Assembly: GCA_027603945.1 (NCBI GenBank)
Contig: JADIIU010000119.1
Span: 1 to 37,711 of the forward strand
Direction: 5' to 3'
Origin: Terramyces sp. JEL0728
Lineage: Eukaryota; Chytridiomycota; Chytridiomycetes; Rhizophydiales; Terramycetaceae
Length of the DNA stretch: 37,711 bases
In this document: positions 29,661 to 37,711 of the stretch, in pieces
How the letters are laid out: every line of letters starts with the position of its first letter
How positions within the stretch are numbered: position 1 is the stretch's first letter
The notes under the pieces: model-generated
The model's database searches: none
The model's input: only the letters and a program-made list of their open reading frames with translations
Told to the model about the DNA's origin: nothing
Made by a program: the position numbers and the translations under genes

Positions 29661-30176
29661 TTATTTATTGCTCTGCTCGATTTCAATTACCTTTTCCAAA
29701 GGCAGATTATGGAACTTTACATTCAGTCTCTTGCTTTCCGTGGACAAATCAACCCTGATATCTGCGTTAAAGCTCTTTTTCAGTCCAGAATAATCCCAGT
29801 TTACATTATGCAGCTTGGCAAACTCTCCCAATGGGGTTTCAGTAACAAATTCAGCATGTTCCCAGCCAGTCGCATAAAAACTGTTTTCTTTTGGCATTGG
29901 CAATTCAATTACATCTACACTACGGCCGTACTTTGGAATTTGAATTGGTTCGTCGAGCTTAAACGTCGCAATTGGTCTGCCTCCTACTATATCTTCAACC
30001 AAAACTTTTCCCAGTTGCTTTAATAAAACGTAAATATCCAGGTATTCCTGTTCCGTTTCTACTCTGTAGCAGACATGATCCATGAATAGTCCGTCTACTG
30101 AGATATTGAATTCGTTCAACTTTGTGATTATCAGATCAACAAAGTCTGGAACTCTGTTTAAAATCTCGCTGACCAT
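29661..30176 (-). CDS. YecM-type VOC-fold protein, copy 2
   Basis: Duplicate of 20875-21390, 171 aa, two residue differences (MVSEIL for MVNEIL, ITKLNEF for ITRLNEF). Putative metal-ligand positions are conserved. Again it begins 20 bp after the stop of MNN1-B. Confidence 0.82.
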   Translation of the reverse strand: MVSEILNRVPDFVDLIITKLNEFNISVDGLFMDHVCYRVETEQEYLDIYVLLKQLGKVLVEDIVGGRPIATFKLDEPIQIPKYGRSVDVIELPMPKENSFYATGWEHAEFVTETPLGEFAKLHNVNWDYSGLKKSFNADIRVDLSTESKRLNVKFHNLPLEKVIEIEQSNK

Positions 30177-30196
30177 AAAGTAAATTGGAAATTTTT

Positions 30197-31513
30197 TTAT
30201 TGGGATTTGGCAATATCCAACCAAATTTTTCCGCTATCAACTAGTACATTTTGTACAGAAATAGGGATGACTTCCGGTGTACTGTTGGTGTACAAACAAG
30301 CGAGGTTCCTAACCTTGCCAGAAAAACTCCACTCTCCAGGTTCGTGAACATAATGCGTTGGCTCGATAATATGTGCATTAGTACTATTGAACTTGTCGTG
30401 AATGATACCGCCATTGATCCACATTGGTCCATCTTCTGTTGAATGCAAGATTTGTGCGCTGCATACAGAATACACCCATGAATCACTCCCGCAATACTCT
30501 TTCTTTCCCAAGGTCCCTATTGGAGTGGGATTGAAAATATATTGTTCTCCGACAGCTTCAAATCCAAGCCAAAAGGTTTCTTTATCCCCATGAACATGCT
30601 CATAAGTTTCTTCCTTTACGCTACCTGCGTTGAGTGTGCATGTAGCTAGCAGCCCTGGTAATCTTCTAGTTTTGTCTATTAGCACCACGCCAGACTCTTG
30701 TTGGTGTGCAGTGTCGCCTTTCATTATCCGCAAATCCCTTGCATAATCGGATAAAGGTAAATGTAAGAATATTTCAATCCAAAATTGTTGCATTAGCGTC
30801 AAGGAATAAGCTGTTCTATCTTGGAAAAACAAGGCACCGTTTTCCAAATATAACTTGTTTTTGAAGAGCAACTCTGGTGATTGAAGGAACACGGTATCGG
30901 CATCAATAATCATTGCATTACGAAATGAGCTCGCCAGTAGCGCAAATGGTTTTGAATCCCATCCATCCAATTTCAAAATATCATTGTTAAATATTTTGGT
31001 AATATCAATTGTTTTGGTATTCGGTAATACGTTGAGTGTATTCTGGTTTTCCATCGACAAGTCCTGTTCTCCAATGTAGAAGATTTCAACTGGTAAATTA
31101 CACTTGTGGACTTTTCTGATCATTAAAATAGTTGATAGAGCGAGGTGGGTGTACCTGTTATTGACAGACATGACTATCCCGTCTCCTTTGAACGATTTGC
31201 GGAGCCGTATAGTGTTTTCATGTTTCTTCAACCATGGAAATAGGCTGGATTCAATATGGTTTGCGCTGTCATCATAGAAATACAGTGATCCAAAGTATCC
31301 CAGAGAGCTTGTGTATATTTCGTCGTGAATAGATTTAAATGTCGTCAGTGAGGTTTTGAGTCCTGAGAAATCAATATTGTCGGAGCGTATATTAAAATTC
31401 AAGTTGTTTTGCTCCTCCTCGGACAGTTTAAGTGTGTTGAGCTGGTTGAAAATGGATAAAATAAATATTATCAGCGCAAGGTAGAATATTATTCGACCAT
31501 GCTTGCGCTTCAT
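30197..31513 (-). CDS. GT71 alpha-mannosyltransferase, MNN1 family, paralog B copy 2
   Basis: Duplicate of 21411-22727, 438 aa, six residue differences (NTIRLRK, ITKIFN, AYSLTL, IMKGDT, TYEHVH, KKEYCG). Upstream it faces the 3' end of MNN1-C (stop 75 bp away) in the same orientation, which is probably the ancestral arrangement of this glycosyltransferase array. This copy thus keeps its native upstream DNA. Confidence 0.93.
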   Translation of the reverse strand: MKRKHGRIIFYLALIIFILSIFNQLNTLKLSEEEQNNLNFNIRSDNIDFSGLKTSLTTFKSIHDEIYTSSLGYFGSLYFYDDSANHIESSLFPWLKKHENTIRLRKSFKGDGIVMSVNNRYTHLALSTILMIRKVHKCNLPVEIFYIGEQDLSMENQNTLNVLPNTKTIDITKIFNNDILKLDGWDSKPFALLASSFRNAMIIDADTVFLQSPELLFKNKLYLENGALFFQDRTAYSLTLMQQFWIEIFLHLPLSDYARDLRIMKGDTAHQQESGVVLIDKTRRLPGLLATCTLNAGSVKEETYEHVHGDKETFWLGFEAVGEQYIFNPTPIGTLGKKEYCGSDSWVYSVCSAQILHSTEDGPMWINGGIIHDKFNSTNAHIIEPTHYVHEPGEWSFSGKVRNLACLYTNSTPEVIPISVQNVLVDSGKIWLDIAKSQ

Positions 31514-31588
31514 TTTTTGTATAAATTGAAACAAAAATATTGTTACAGCCGGCATCACTTGCAAGCCCAAATTCCAAGCTCGGTTTAT

Positions 31589-32936
31589 TTATTGAACTAA
31601 ATCAACCCACACAAGCCCTGATAATTCAATGACATCAATGATATTCTGTGGCAATTCTGGGGGCTTATCATCAGTAACTAGACACGCCATGTTTTTCACG
31701 CTAGAATTGACAAATGACCATGTACCTGGCTCATTAACATAATGGGTCGCTTCAATAATTTTTGTGCTGTTAGGTGCATATTTATTGAATTGAATTCCAC
31801 CGTTCATCCCTGTGTTAGTATTAATTACACGCAGGGCCGATCGACGTTGTATGAAGGATCTGAATTCCACATACTTCATAGTGTGTTGTAACATTATTGG
31901 CAGTTACTTTCTTTAATTCCCCAATTGAGCCAGCTCCTATTGGATTAAAAGCATAATCTTCTTGCGCGATTTCAAACCCAATCCAAAATGTTTCTTTGTC
32001 GCCATGCATATTGCCATAGGTTGCTTTCTTTACTTCATTCGTGTTCAACATACATGTCGCTAGTAGACCAGGTAAATGTCTTGCCTTGTCTATCATTACT
32101 ACTCCGGATTCCTGCATATGGCGAGATTTATTTGTAATTAGCCTATTCTTTGATGCCTTTTCAGATAATCTCGTCTGCAGCAACATTTTGATCCATTTTA
32201 TTTTGTAATATTCGATATGAAATGTTGTACGGTCGTTGAAAAACAATGCTCCGTGGTCAGAAAATAGCGGATCTGCAAACAACTTTGACGGCGATTGCAG
32301 AAACACTGTATCTGCGTCTATTAGCATTACCTTTCGAAATGAAGAAGCCAGCATTGCAAATGGTTTCATATCCCATGTGTTCAATTCCAGTTCTTTTGGA
32401 TATATTTTGCTAATATCGATTACCTTCAAATTAGGTATCTTTTTGAATTTCGCTTGGTTTTCCTTTGATAAATCATCTGCCCCGTTGAAAAATATTTCAA
32501 TTCTGATTATACATCGATGAATACTGCGAATCATCAGAATGGTGGATAACGCCATATCGGTGTATTGATTGCCAACTGCAATAACAATTCCTCTGCCCGA
32601 AAATGATTGTCGCATACTGACAGAGTCTCCAAAGGAAGGTTTCAAGTATGGAAATAGCTGTTTATCCAACTCTTGAGCAGCTTTGCTATACTTCCAAAAG
32701 AGACCTGCTTTTGAATAGTATCGATTATGCAGTGCGCTGTAGTGCCGTAATGCTTTTCCAAGTTCTCCTATTTTATTTGCTTTTTTGAAACTGACACCTT
32801 TGATTCTGAAATTAATTGCGTCAAGGTCATCTTTTGGTATTTCACTCAGCAATCCGCTCCATGCTGTACACGCAAATATGAAAAATAGTAACAACAGTGT
32901 GAGTACCAGGTATCGCACGATTTTGCGAAGGCGCAT
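31589..32936 (-). CDS. GT71 alpha-mannosyltransferase, MNN1 family, paralog C
   Basis: 442 aa after removal of a 19-nt intron (31810-31828, GTAATTAATACTAACACAG) that interrupts GPAW-MNGG, a place different from the intron of paralog A. N-terminus MRLRKIVRYLVLTLLLLFFI is a signal anchor. Blocks: SFSGRGIVIAVGNQYTDMAL, IEIFFNGADDLSKENQ, WDMKPFAMLASSFRKVMLID then ADTVFLQSP (DxD), MQESGVVMIDKARHLPGLLA, MHGDKETFWIGFEIAQEDY, THYVNEPGTWSF. Compared with B and D the donor-proximal block is IFFNG rather than FYIGE, and the DADT core is unchanged. Not part of the duplicated block. Its start is 48 bp from the stop of paralog D. Confidence 0.92.
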
Positions 32937-32984
32937 CTAAAACTGGGGAAAAATATTTTGGCAGTTTGCAACTCTAAAGGAGGT

Positions 32985-34316
32985 TTATTTAATTAATTTT
33001 TTCCATACTCTACCCGATTGCTGGATATTGCCAAGGAGCTCATCAGAGAGGGGTTGCGGTATATCCTGGGTCAGCAAGCATGCCCGGTTTTTGACCGTAG
33101 AAGAAAATCGCCATTCTCCAGGCTCGTTAACATAGTGAGTAGCAGCTAGGATATTATGATTGCTGGAATTGTACTTGTCTTGGACAATACCACCATTCAT
33201 CCAAACTGGGCCACTAGTCGGTGTCACATGAAGAATTTGGGCATTGCACACCTGGTATCTATTCATGAACGTTTCGTCTTCTATTACGTCTTCATGCTCA
33301 AGCAATCCCAAAACCCCAGCCCCGATAGAATTGAAGGCATATTCGTCGCCAACAACTTCGAATCCAATCCAAAAAGTCTCTTTATCGCCATGGACATGCT
33401 CATACGTGATTTCTTTAACTATTCCCATATTTAGTGTACATGCTGCCAACAACCCAGGTAGGTGCATTTCCTTGTCTATCAGAACAACACCAGACTCTTG
33501 CTGGTGCAACGATTTCCAATTTAAAATATCATAGTTTCTCGCAGCTTCCGATAAATTGTCCTGGAAAAACTTTTCAAGCCATAGTTTTCCGTCATAACTA
33601 AGCATATAAACCTTGCGATCTTGGAAAAACAGTGCCCGCTTGTCGAGAAATTGGGGGTCTTTGAACAGCAGCTTGGGCGATTGCAGAAATACGGTATCCG
33701 CGTCTATAATCATTGCGTTTCTGAACGAACTGGCCAGAAGGGCAAATGGTTTAGAATCCCAGCCATCCAATTGCAATATATCATTTTTAAATACTTTAGT
33801 GAGATCTATGGTTTTTGTATTTGGTATTTGCTTAAACTTTTGTTGATTTTCTTTTGATAAATCGTTCTCTCCGATGTAAAATATTTCAAACGGCAAGTTA
33901 CATTTGTGAACTGTTCTTATAGCCGTCAATGTTGATAATGCGAATTCTGTATAGTTGTTGTTTACAGACATAACAATGCCGTTCCCTTTGAATGATTTCC
34001 GCATCTTGACAGTGCTGGTGTGTATCCAAGGAAAAAGCTGTCGATCGATAATTTTGGATTCGTACTCATAGTGGTAGAATAGTTTGTACCACCCTCGGCT
34101 GCGTTCGTAAATTAAATTATGGTACTTGGCAAAGGTTTTTAGTCCTTTCCCTAGAGCCTCAAAATCTACATCCTCGATTGGTCTGTATTGCACTGCTTGA
34201 TATTCCTGATCCGACAATTCTATATAGCTGGAGGAGCTTTCGTTAAAATAAAATAGTAATCCCCCGATCATGAATAGGAACAGAGAATACAGTATCCTGT
34301 TGTATTTCCTTTTCAT
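32985..34316 (-). CDS. GT71 alpha-mannosyltransferase, MNN1 family, paralog D
   Basis: 443 aa, intronless. Start set at MKRKYNRILYSLFLFMIGG (34316), by alignment with the MKRK start of paralog B; the frame is open further upstream but has no other ATG. Blocks: FKGNGIVMSVNNNYTEFALS, KCNLPFEIFYIGENDLSKEN, WDSKPFALLASSFRNAMIID then ADTVFLQSP (DxD), QQESGVVLIDKEMHLPGLLA, HVHGDKETFWIGFEVVGDEY, VWMNGGIVQDKYN, THYVNEPGEWRF. Closest to paralog B by eye, also in lacking introns. Golgi location and GDP-mannose use are inferred from the family. Confidence 0.93.
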   Translation of the reverse strand: MKRKYNRILYSLFLFMIGGLLFYFNESSSSYIELSDQEYQAVQYRPIEDVDFEALGKGLKTFAKYHNLIYERSRGWYKLFYHYEYESKIIDRQLFPWIHTSTVKMRKSFKGNGIVMSVNNNYTEFALSTLTAIRTVHKCNLPFEIFYIGENDLSKENQQKFKQIPNTKTIDLTKVFKNDILQLDGWDSKPFALLASSFRNAMIIDADTVFLQSPKLLFKDPQFLDKRALFFQDRKVYMLSYDGKLWLEKFFQDNLSEAARNYDILNWKSLHQQESGVVLIDKEMHLPGLLAACTLNMGIVKEITYEHVHGDKETFWIGFEVVGDEYAFNSIGAGVLGLLEHEDVIEDETFMNRYQVCNAQILHVTPTSGPVWMNGGIVQDKYNSSNHNILAATHYVNEPGEWRFSSTVKNRACLLTQDIPQPLSDELLGNIQQSGRVWKKLIK

Positions 34317-34494
34317 TATTTTGACTTTTTTTTGCAGTTCTTTTATGGATCGGTGGTTACCTTGAAAACCGAGCAGAACTGGGAACTGAAAACTGTTAGT
34401 GGAAGGATTTTCCAAATTCCGATCGGTTAATCGGAGAGAATTGCATTTGCGCTTCTTGAAGGAATCAAGCTGAAGGAATCAGGACATTCGATTT

Positions 34495-34638
34495 CTACAA
34501 TTGCCAATTTATGGTTAGTAAAAACGTGTTATAAAACTGCCGAAAAGGAATTGTCAAAGAGCACGCAGCTAATCCCATCACACAGCTGAGCAGTAGAACA
34601 GCACTCAGAAACCAACCGAATGTTTTACCTGCCAGCAT
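34495..34638 (-). CDS. possible 47-aa single-pass membrane peptide
   Basis: ATG at 34638 opens a 47-codon frame: MLAGKTFGWFLSAVLLLSCV, a hydrophobic segment of about 20 residues, then a short tail ending TINWQL. It starts 25 bp after the Bin3 stop on the same strand. No family recognised; small ER membrane subunits can look like this. The frame is also open upstream into the Bin3 gene. Could equally be chance. Confidence 0.25.
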   Translation of the reverse strand: MLAGKTFGWFLSAVLLLSCVMGLAACSLTIPFRQFYNTFLLTINWQL

Positions 34639-34663
34639 TGGTCTTGGACGGACACTATTTCCT

Positions 34664-35491
34664 TTATTTAATATAAATATATAGCGGACGTTTAAATCCT
34701 CCCTCTTCATCTGGTATAACCTTTTTCAGCAGTTTGAATCCAACTTTCTTTTCCAAAAAGCGGGGGAAATCATCTGGATAGAACTCCATATCAATATAGT
34801 TTTGTCGCATAACTTCAGTCATTCCAGCCCTTTTCTTGTATCCATCTATCCCTTGCCACTCTAGAATAAATATTCCTCCTTTATTCAAATATTTGTAACA
34901 TTTGTGAAAGAAATAGCGAACTCCTCCATCACCATAACTCAGATGGATCCATTTCGTAATGCTGAGCGCAAGCACCACATCAAACAGGTCCTGGTGCTCA
35001 GTCGGAAACGCTTCATGCACCCAATCACCACACCTGAAATGGATATTGAGACCTCGCTGTGACTGCACAGGCAGCATTCCAAATTGCTCGATACAAGAGA
35101 TGGGATAATACTGATTGCGATCTGCGCCAATTAGCGATTGTGTAGTAGATAACACATACCTCGCTTTCCTGACTAATTCAGGGTCAATATCAACACCTTC
35201 AACGTAACTTGGATTAAATTTCCTAGCAATATCGATACTGACCCGTCCAGCATTACATCCAATATCACACACTCTTTTTCCTTCAAACCACTCCTTTTCA
35301 AACTGGGATAATCTAGACTCTGTTGTTCTATATCCATAATAATTCTTGTAATTTCCGAAAATCGTTTCTTTTGGATTTCGTTGTAGATCTATATGAGTCG
35401 CATTTCTCTTTTTGAAACTTATTGTTGGAAGTCTTTGATATTTGTGGTTGGTGGGTTCATTCAAATGTGCAAGGTATGGGTTGAAAGTCAT
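34664..35491 (-). CDS. Bin3/MEPCE-type RNA 5'-methylphosphate capping enzyme
   Basis: SAM-dependent methyltransferase of the Bin3 family, which methylates the gamma-phosphate of RNA polymerase III transcripts; members are 7SK MEPCE in animals and S. pombe Bmc1, which binds U6 and telomerase RNA. 275 aa, no intron. Motifs: FGNYKNYYGYR (family N-terminal block), VCDIGCNAGRVSIDIAR (SAM motif I), VEGVDIDPELVRKAR, FDVVLALSITKWIHLSYGDG, YLNKGGIFILEWQGIDGYKK, and C-terminal FPRFLEKKVGFKLLKKV. The usual LEPQPW of the family is LEWQGI here, a change near the active site. The short length and lack of N-terminal extension are closer to Bmc1 than to MEPCE. Confidence 0.9.
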   Translation of the reverse strand: MTFNPYLAHLNEPTNHKYQRLPTISFKKRNATHIDLQRNPKETIFGNYKNYYGYRTTESRLSQFEKEWFEGKRVCDIGCNAGRVSIDIARKFNPSYVEGVDIDPELVRKARYVLSTTQSLIGADRNQYYPISCIEQFGMLPVQSQRGLNIHFRCGDWVHEAFPTEHQDLFDVVLALSITKWIHLSYGDGGVRYFFHKCYKYLNKGGIFILEWQGIDGYKKRAGMTEVMRQNYIDMEFYPDDFPRFLEKKVGFKLLKKVIPDEEGGFKRPLYIYIK

Positions 35492-35552
35492 TTGGATGTT
35501 AAATGCTGACGAAAAAAAGAGTCTGTAACTGGAATCATAGAAAACAATTTTA

Positions 35553-37241
35553 TTAGAATCCTAACAGTACTTGGGGATAAACTTCGCGAACCTTGTTGAA
35601 CAATTCTGGCTTTGTATTGAATAAAGCTTGTGGATCTTCGGCTAAACAAACAAAAGTAGTGGTGACGCCAGAATCAATCACTCCTGACAACACAGAGAAT
35701 TCGACTATGCCAATAAAGAATCCGATCAAGCCCATAATTAGGAAATTTGGCCATACATCGTCGACGGTAGGACTGAGTTTGACATATGCTAGCGCGATTG
35801 CCCCTGTGATTACACCGATAATCAAGCACCCGATGCCCAAAACATTGCCAATCAAATTGTCGTTTATAACTGCATCAATACCTCGTGATTTAGCCAGTTC
35901 CCAGGTGTCTTTGGCTGCAGTGCAATAGTCTTTTCCATAGATTGCAACTTGTGCGAAAGCGTACTTGTTAAAGTATTCCAGCAAATCTTCAAACATGCTC
36001 AAGATACAAGCAATACAACACAAGATGATCTGGCACGCAACATTGTCATTCCCATCATTATTGCGAGCGCTGTTGACCAGGAATTTTAAAGTTTGGATGA
36101 TAGCAATAAGCAATGAGCCATAGCAGTTTGGCCCCAATCCGCTGGTCAATGCTCTCTTGGCAGCTTTAGCTGTTGGGTTTCGCACTGGAACATTGACGTT
36201 ACCACTGGCATCTGTTGTCCCCATAAAGTAATAAGTTGCAAATACACCAGATACAGTAATATGAACGGCATTTCCAACAACTTGTGATGTCCAGTAAAAG
36301 AAAAATACACAGTAAAGGCTCAATCCATAGACAGCACCGCTCGAAAGCACCTTATTATTCCCCAATACGTCTATACCAATTAAAGTGAATAACCACCATA
36401 CAATAAAGACCATTTGAACAATCAATCCAACAACTCCAACGCCTAATGTTGCTGGGAACTGCTTGGTGATTGAGGTAACAGTTTTTAAGATAACTTTGGC
36501 AAATGGAATGCGTGATCTCCAACTCCAGTAGGCCCAAGCAGTCAATGCGGCAAGAACTAGCATTATAATGCCAGTCACAAATTGTCCGAGAATGAAAAAC
36601 AGCGCTGCAACAGCAAAGTTCATGACAATCGCCAATATCATGGTGATTTTAATTAAAGTACCAGCAAACCTAGGTTAATGCAACTGTACTTTTGCATCAT
36701 AAAAAAGTAAATCACGCTGATAATGAATCCAACACCGACAGATGTAACCAAAACCCCAATGAAATTATTTGTGGAAACTGAAAATTGAGGGTTGCTTGAC
36801 GTGGAAGTGGTTGCTCTTTTTGCGACACCACTTGAATTAGAATTAGTATTTGCAGTGTGAGCTGGATCTCGGAGATAGTTGATACCTACGTTAAATAAAA
36901 TTACTATACGCTGAAAGGCCAGCAAAGGCAATTAAACATATAATCCATAGTCCAACAGCCCAAATATCCTTGTATTTGGAGCTCTTGAATCTATCTTCCT
37001 TTTTCGGCGGTTGAACAGGTGCATTATTGTTCAATGGCTCATTGCTTTGATATACGTAAGGTTGTGGAGGTGGTTGGTTTGTGTTTGGCGGTGGAGTTCC
37101 GTAAGGCGATTGGCCATATTGCTGTTGACCGTACTGTTGTTGCTGGTAAGGCTGTTGACCATATTGCTGTTGACCATACGGCTGCTGTTGATATGGTTGT
37201 TGACCATAAGGTTGCTGTTGGTGCGGTTGCTGGTATGACAT
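35553..37241 (-). CDS. PNS1: Pns1/choline-transporter-like (CTL, SLC44) membrane protein
   Basis: 549 aa after removal of introns 36886-36904 (19 nt) and 36670-36689 (20 nt). The N-terminal ~60 residues are low complexity, with repeats of QQPYGQQ and PYQQQ then a Pro/Asn stretch, typical of fungal Pns1. Then about ten hydrophobic segments and the CTL domain with ILAIVMNFAVAALFFILGQ, ASGNVNVPVRNPTAKAAKRA, CYGSLLIAIIQTLKFLVNSA, NKYAFAQVAIYGKDYCTAAK (the most conserved CTL block), DSGVTTTFVCLAEDPQAL and FNKVREVYPQVLLGF. Plasma-membrane location is expected; the transport activity of fungal Pns1 is not well defined. A second paralog begins its 3' end 143 bp upstream. Confidence 0.93.
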
Positions 37242-37384
37242 TTAGTCAGATTTAACTGCGAGAAAGACTTAAAATTTCACCAGAAATGTGGCGTGACCTT
37301 TGCCACAAACAAACTGGCTTTCATTAATAGATTGCAATAATTAGGATAAACCGATTTGCAATTCACATGATTGGCACGTCTTTA

Positions 37385-37711
37385 TTAAAAACCAAGTAGC
37401 ACTTGGGGATAAACTTCGCGAATCTTGTTGAACAAATCCGGCTTGGTATTCAACAAAGCTTGTGGATCTTCTGCCAGGCAAACAAAGGTGGTTGTTACTC
37501 CAGAGTCGATAACTCCAGATAGTACAGAGAATTCCACGACACCAATGAATAATCCCGCGATCCCCATGATTAAAAATGCTCCAGTTTCATTTGGAATTGC
37601 TGGACTGAGTTTGACATAAAGAACTGCAATTGCAGCAGTGATGACGCCAATAAACAAGCATCCCATACCCAAAACATTGCCAATCAAATTGTCGTTTATA
37701 ACTGCATCAAT
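37385..37711 (-). CDS. second Pns1/CTL paralog, C-terminal 108 residues, cut by window edge
   Basis: The frame runs from the window edge to a stop at 37385 and encodes DNLIGNVLGMGCLFIGVITA ... DSGVTTTFVCLAEDPQALLN and ends REVYPQVLLGF. It matches the C-terminus of the neighbouring CTL gene at most positions, same orientation, so the two are tandem paralogs. The main difference in the visible part is a short loop (SPAIPNETGA here, SPTVDDVWPN there). The 5' part lies beyond the window. Confidence 0.9.
   Translation of the reverse strand: MDAVINDNLIGNVLGMGCLFIGVITAAIAVLYVKLSPAIPNETGAFLIMGIAGLFIGVVEFSVLSGVIDSGVTTTFVCLAEDPQALLNTKPDLFNKIREVYPQVLLGF

Larger units (their letters stand above)
22758..31543. 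repeat. tandem segmental duplication, unit 2 (8786 bp, eight genes)
   Basis: Direct repeat of 13901-22757, same orientation, 71 bp shorter. Net gaps in unit 2 fall between the 225-aa gene and PTH (38 bp), SDHB and the 145-aa gene (12), MNN1-A and GGT (16), GGT and VOC (10), with 5 bp gained between PTH and SDHB. Proteins differ at roughly 20 positions in about 2,460. All 11 introns keep their lengths. Confidence 0.95.

Overview
Organism and style. This is nuclear DNA of a compact eukaryotic genome, almost certainly a fungus. It encodes an Slt2-type MAP kinase, a farnesylatable Ydj1-type DnaJ, a two-finger GATA factor, a Pns1-type choline-transporter-like protein with a Q/Y/P-rich N-terminus, YPQ-type PQ-loop protein, and six GT71 (MNN1-type) mannosyltransferases, a mostly fungal family. 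The sequence is AT-rich and neighbouring genes are often only 20-150 bp apart. I cannot name the species; an early-diverging or reduced-genome fungus is my inference. The most striking feature is the introns. I reconstructed 36 different ones (47 counting the duplicated genes) by protein homology and reading frame, and every one is 19-23 nt long (about 11 of 19, 12 of 20, 7 of 21, 4 of 22, 2 of 23). They usually start GTA, carry a YTRAY-like branch motif (CTAAY, TTAAY, YTGAY) a few bases before the end, and end in AG.

Layout. The left edge (1-105, minus) holds a scrap resembling a hAT transposase. Then come an oligopeptidase B-like protease (+), a YPQ-type vacuolar transporter (+), an Slt2-type MAPK (-), an orphan open frame (+), a YDJ1-type DnaJ (-) with a perfect heat-shock element upstream, APC10/DOC1 (-), an unrecognised zinc-finger-like protein (+), an HSL-type esterase (-), a 56-residue RING protein (-), an MFS transporter (+), a tentative small gene (-) and a GATA factor (+).

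The centre (13901-31543) is a head-to-tail tandem duplication of an about 8.8 kb block. Each unit carries, in order: an unrecognised 225-aa protein (-), peptidyl-tRNA hydrolase (-), succinate dehydrogenase iron-sulfur subunit (+), an unrecognised 145-aa protein (+), MNN1 paralog A (-), gamma-glutamyltransferase (+), a YecM-type VOC-fold protein (-) and MNN1 paralog B (-). All eight genes are intact in both copies; net length differences between the copies lie only between genes. To the right follow MNN1 paralogs C and D (-), a possible 47-aa membrane peptide (-), a Bin3/MEPCE-type RNA cap methyltransferase (-), a Pns1/CTL transporter (-) and the 3' end of a second CTL paralog (-) cut by the window edge.

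Function as a set. These are mostly unrelated housekeeping genes. The coherent theme is the six-gene GT71 cluster (Golgi outer-chain mannosylation of secreted and wall glycoproteins), enlarged partly by the block duplication. Two junction-level points deserve attention: the duplication leaves MNN1-B copy 1 with only 30 bp of its original upstream DNA, and the near-identical copies show splice-site evolution in progress (GC-AG in one GGT copy, GT-AG in the other).
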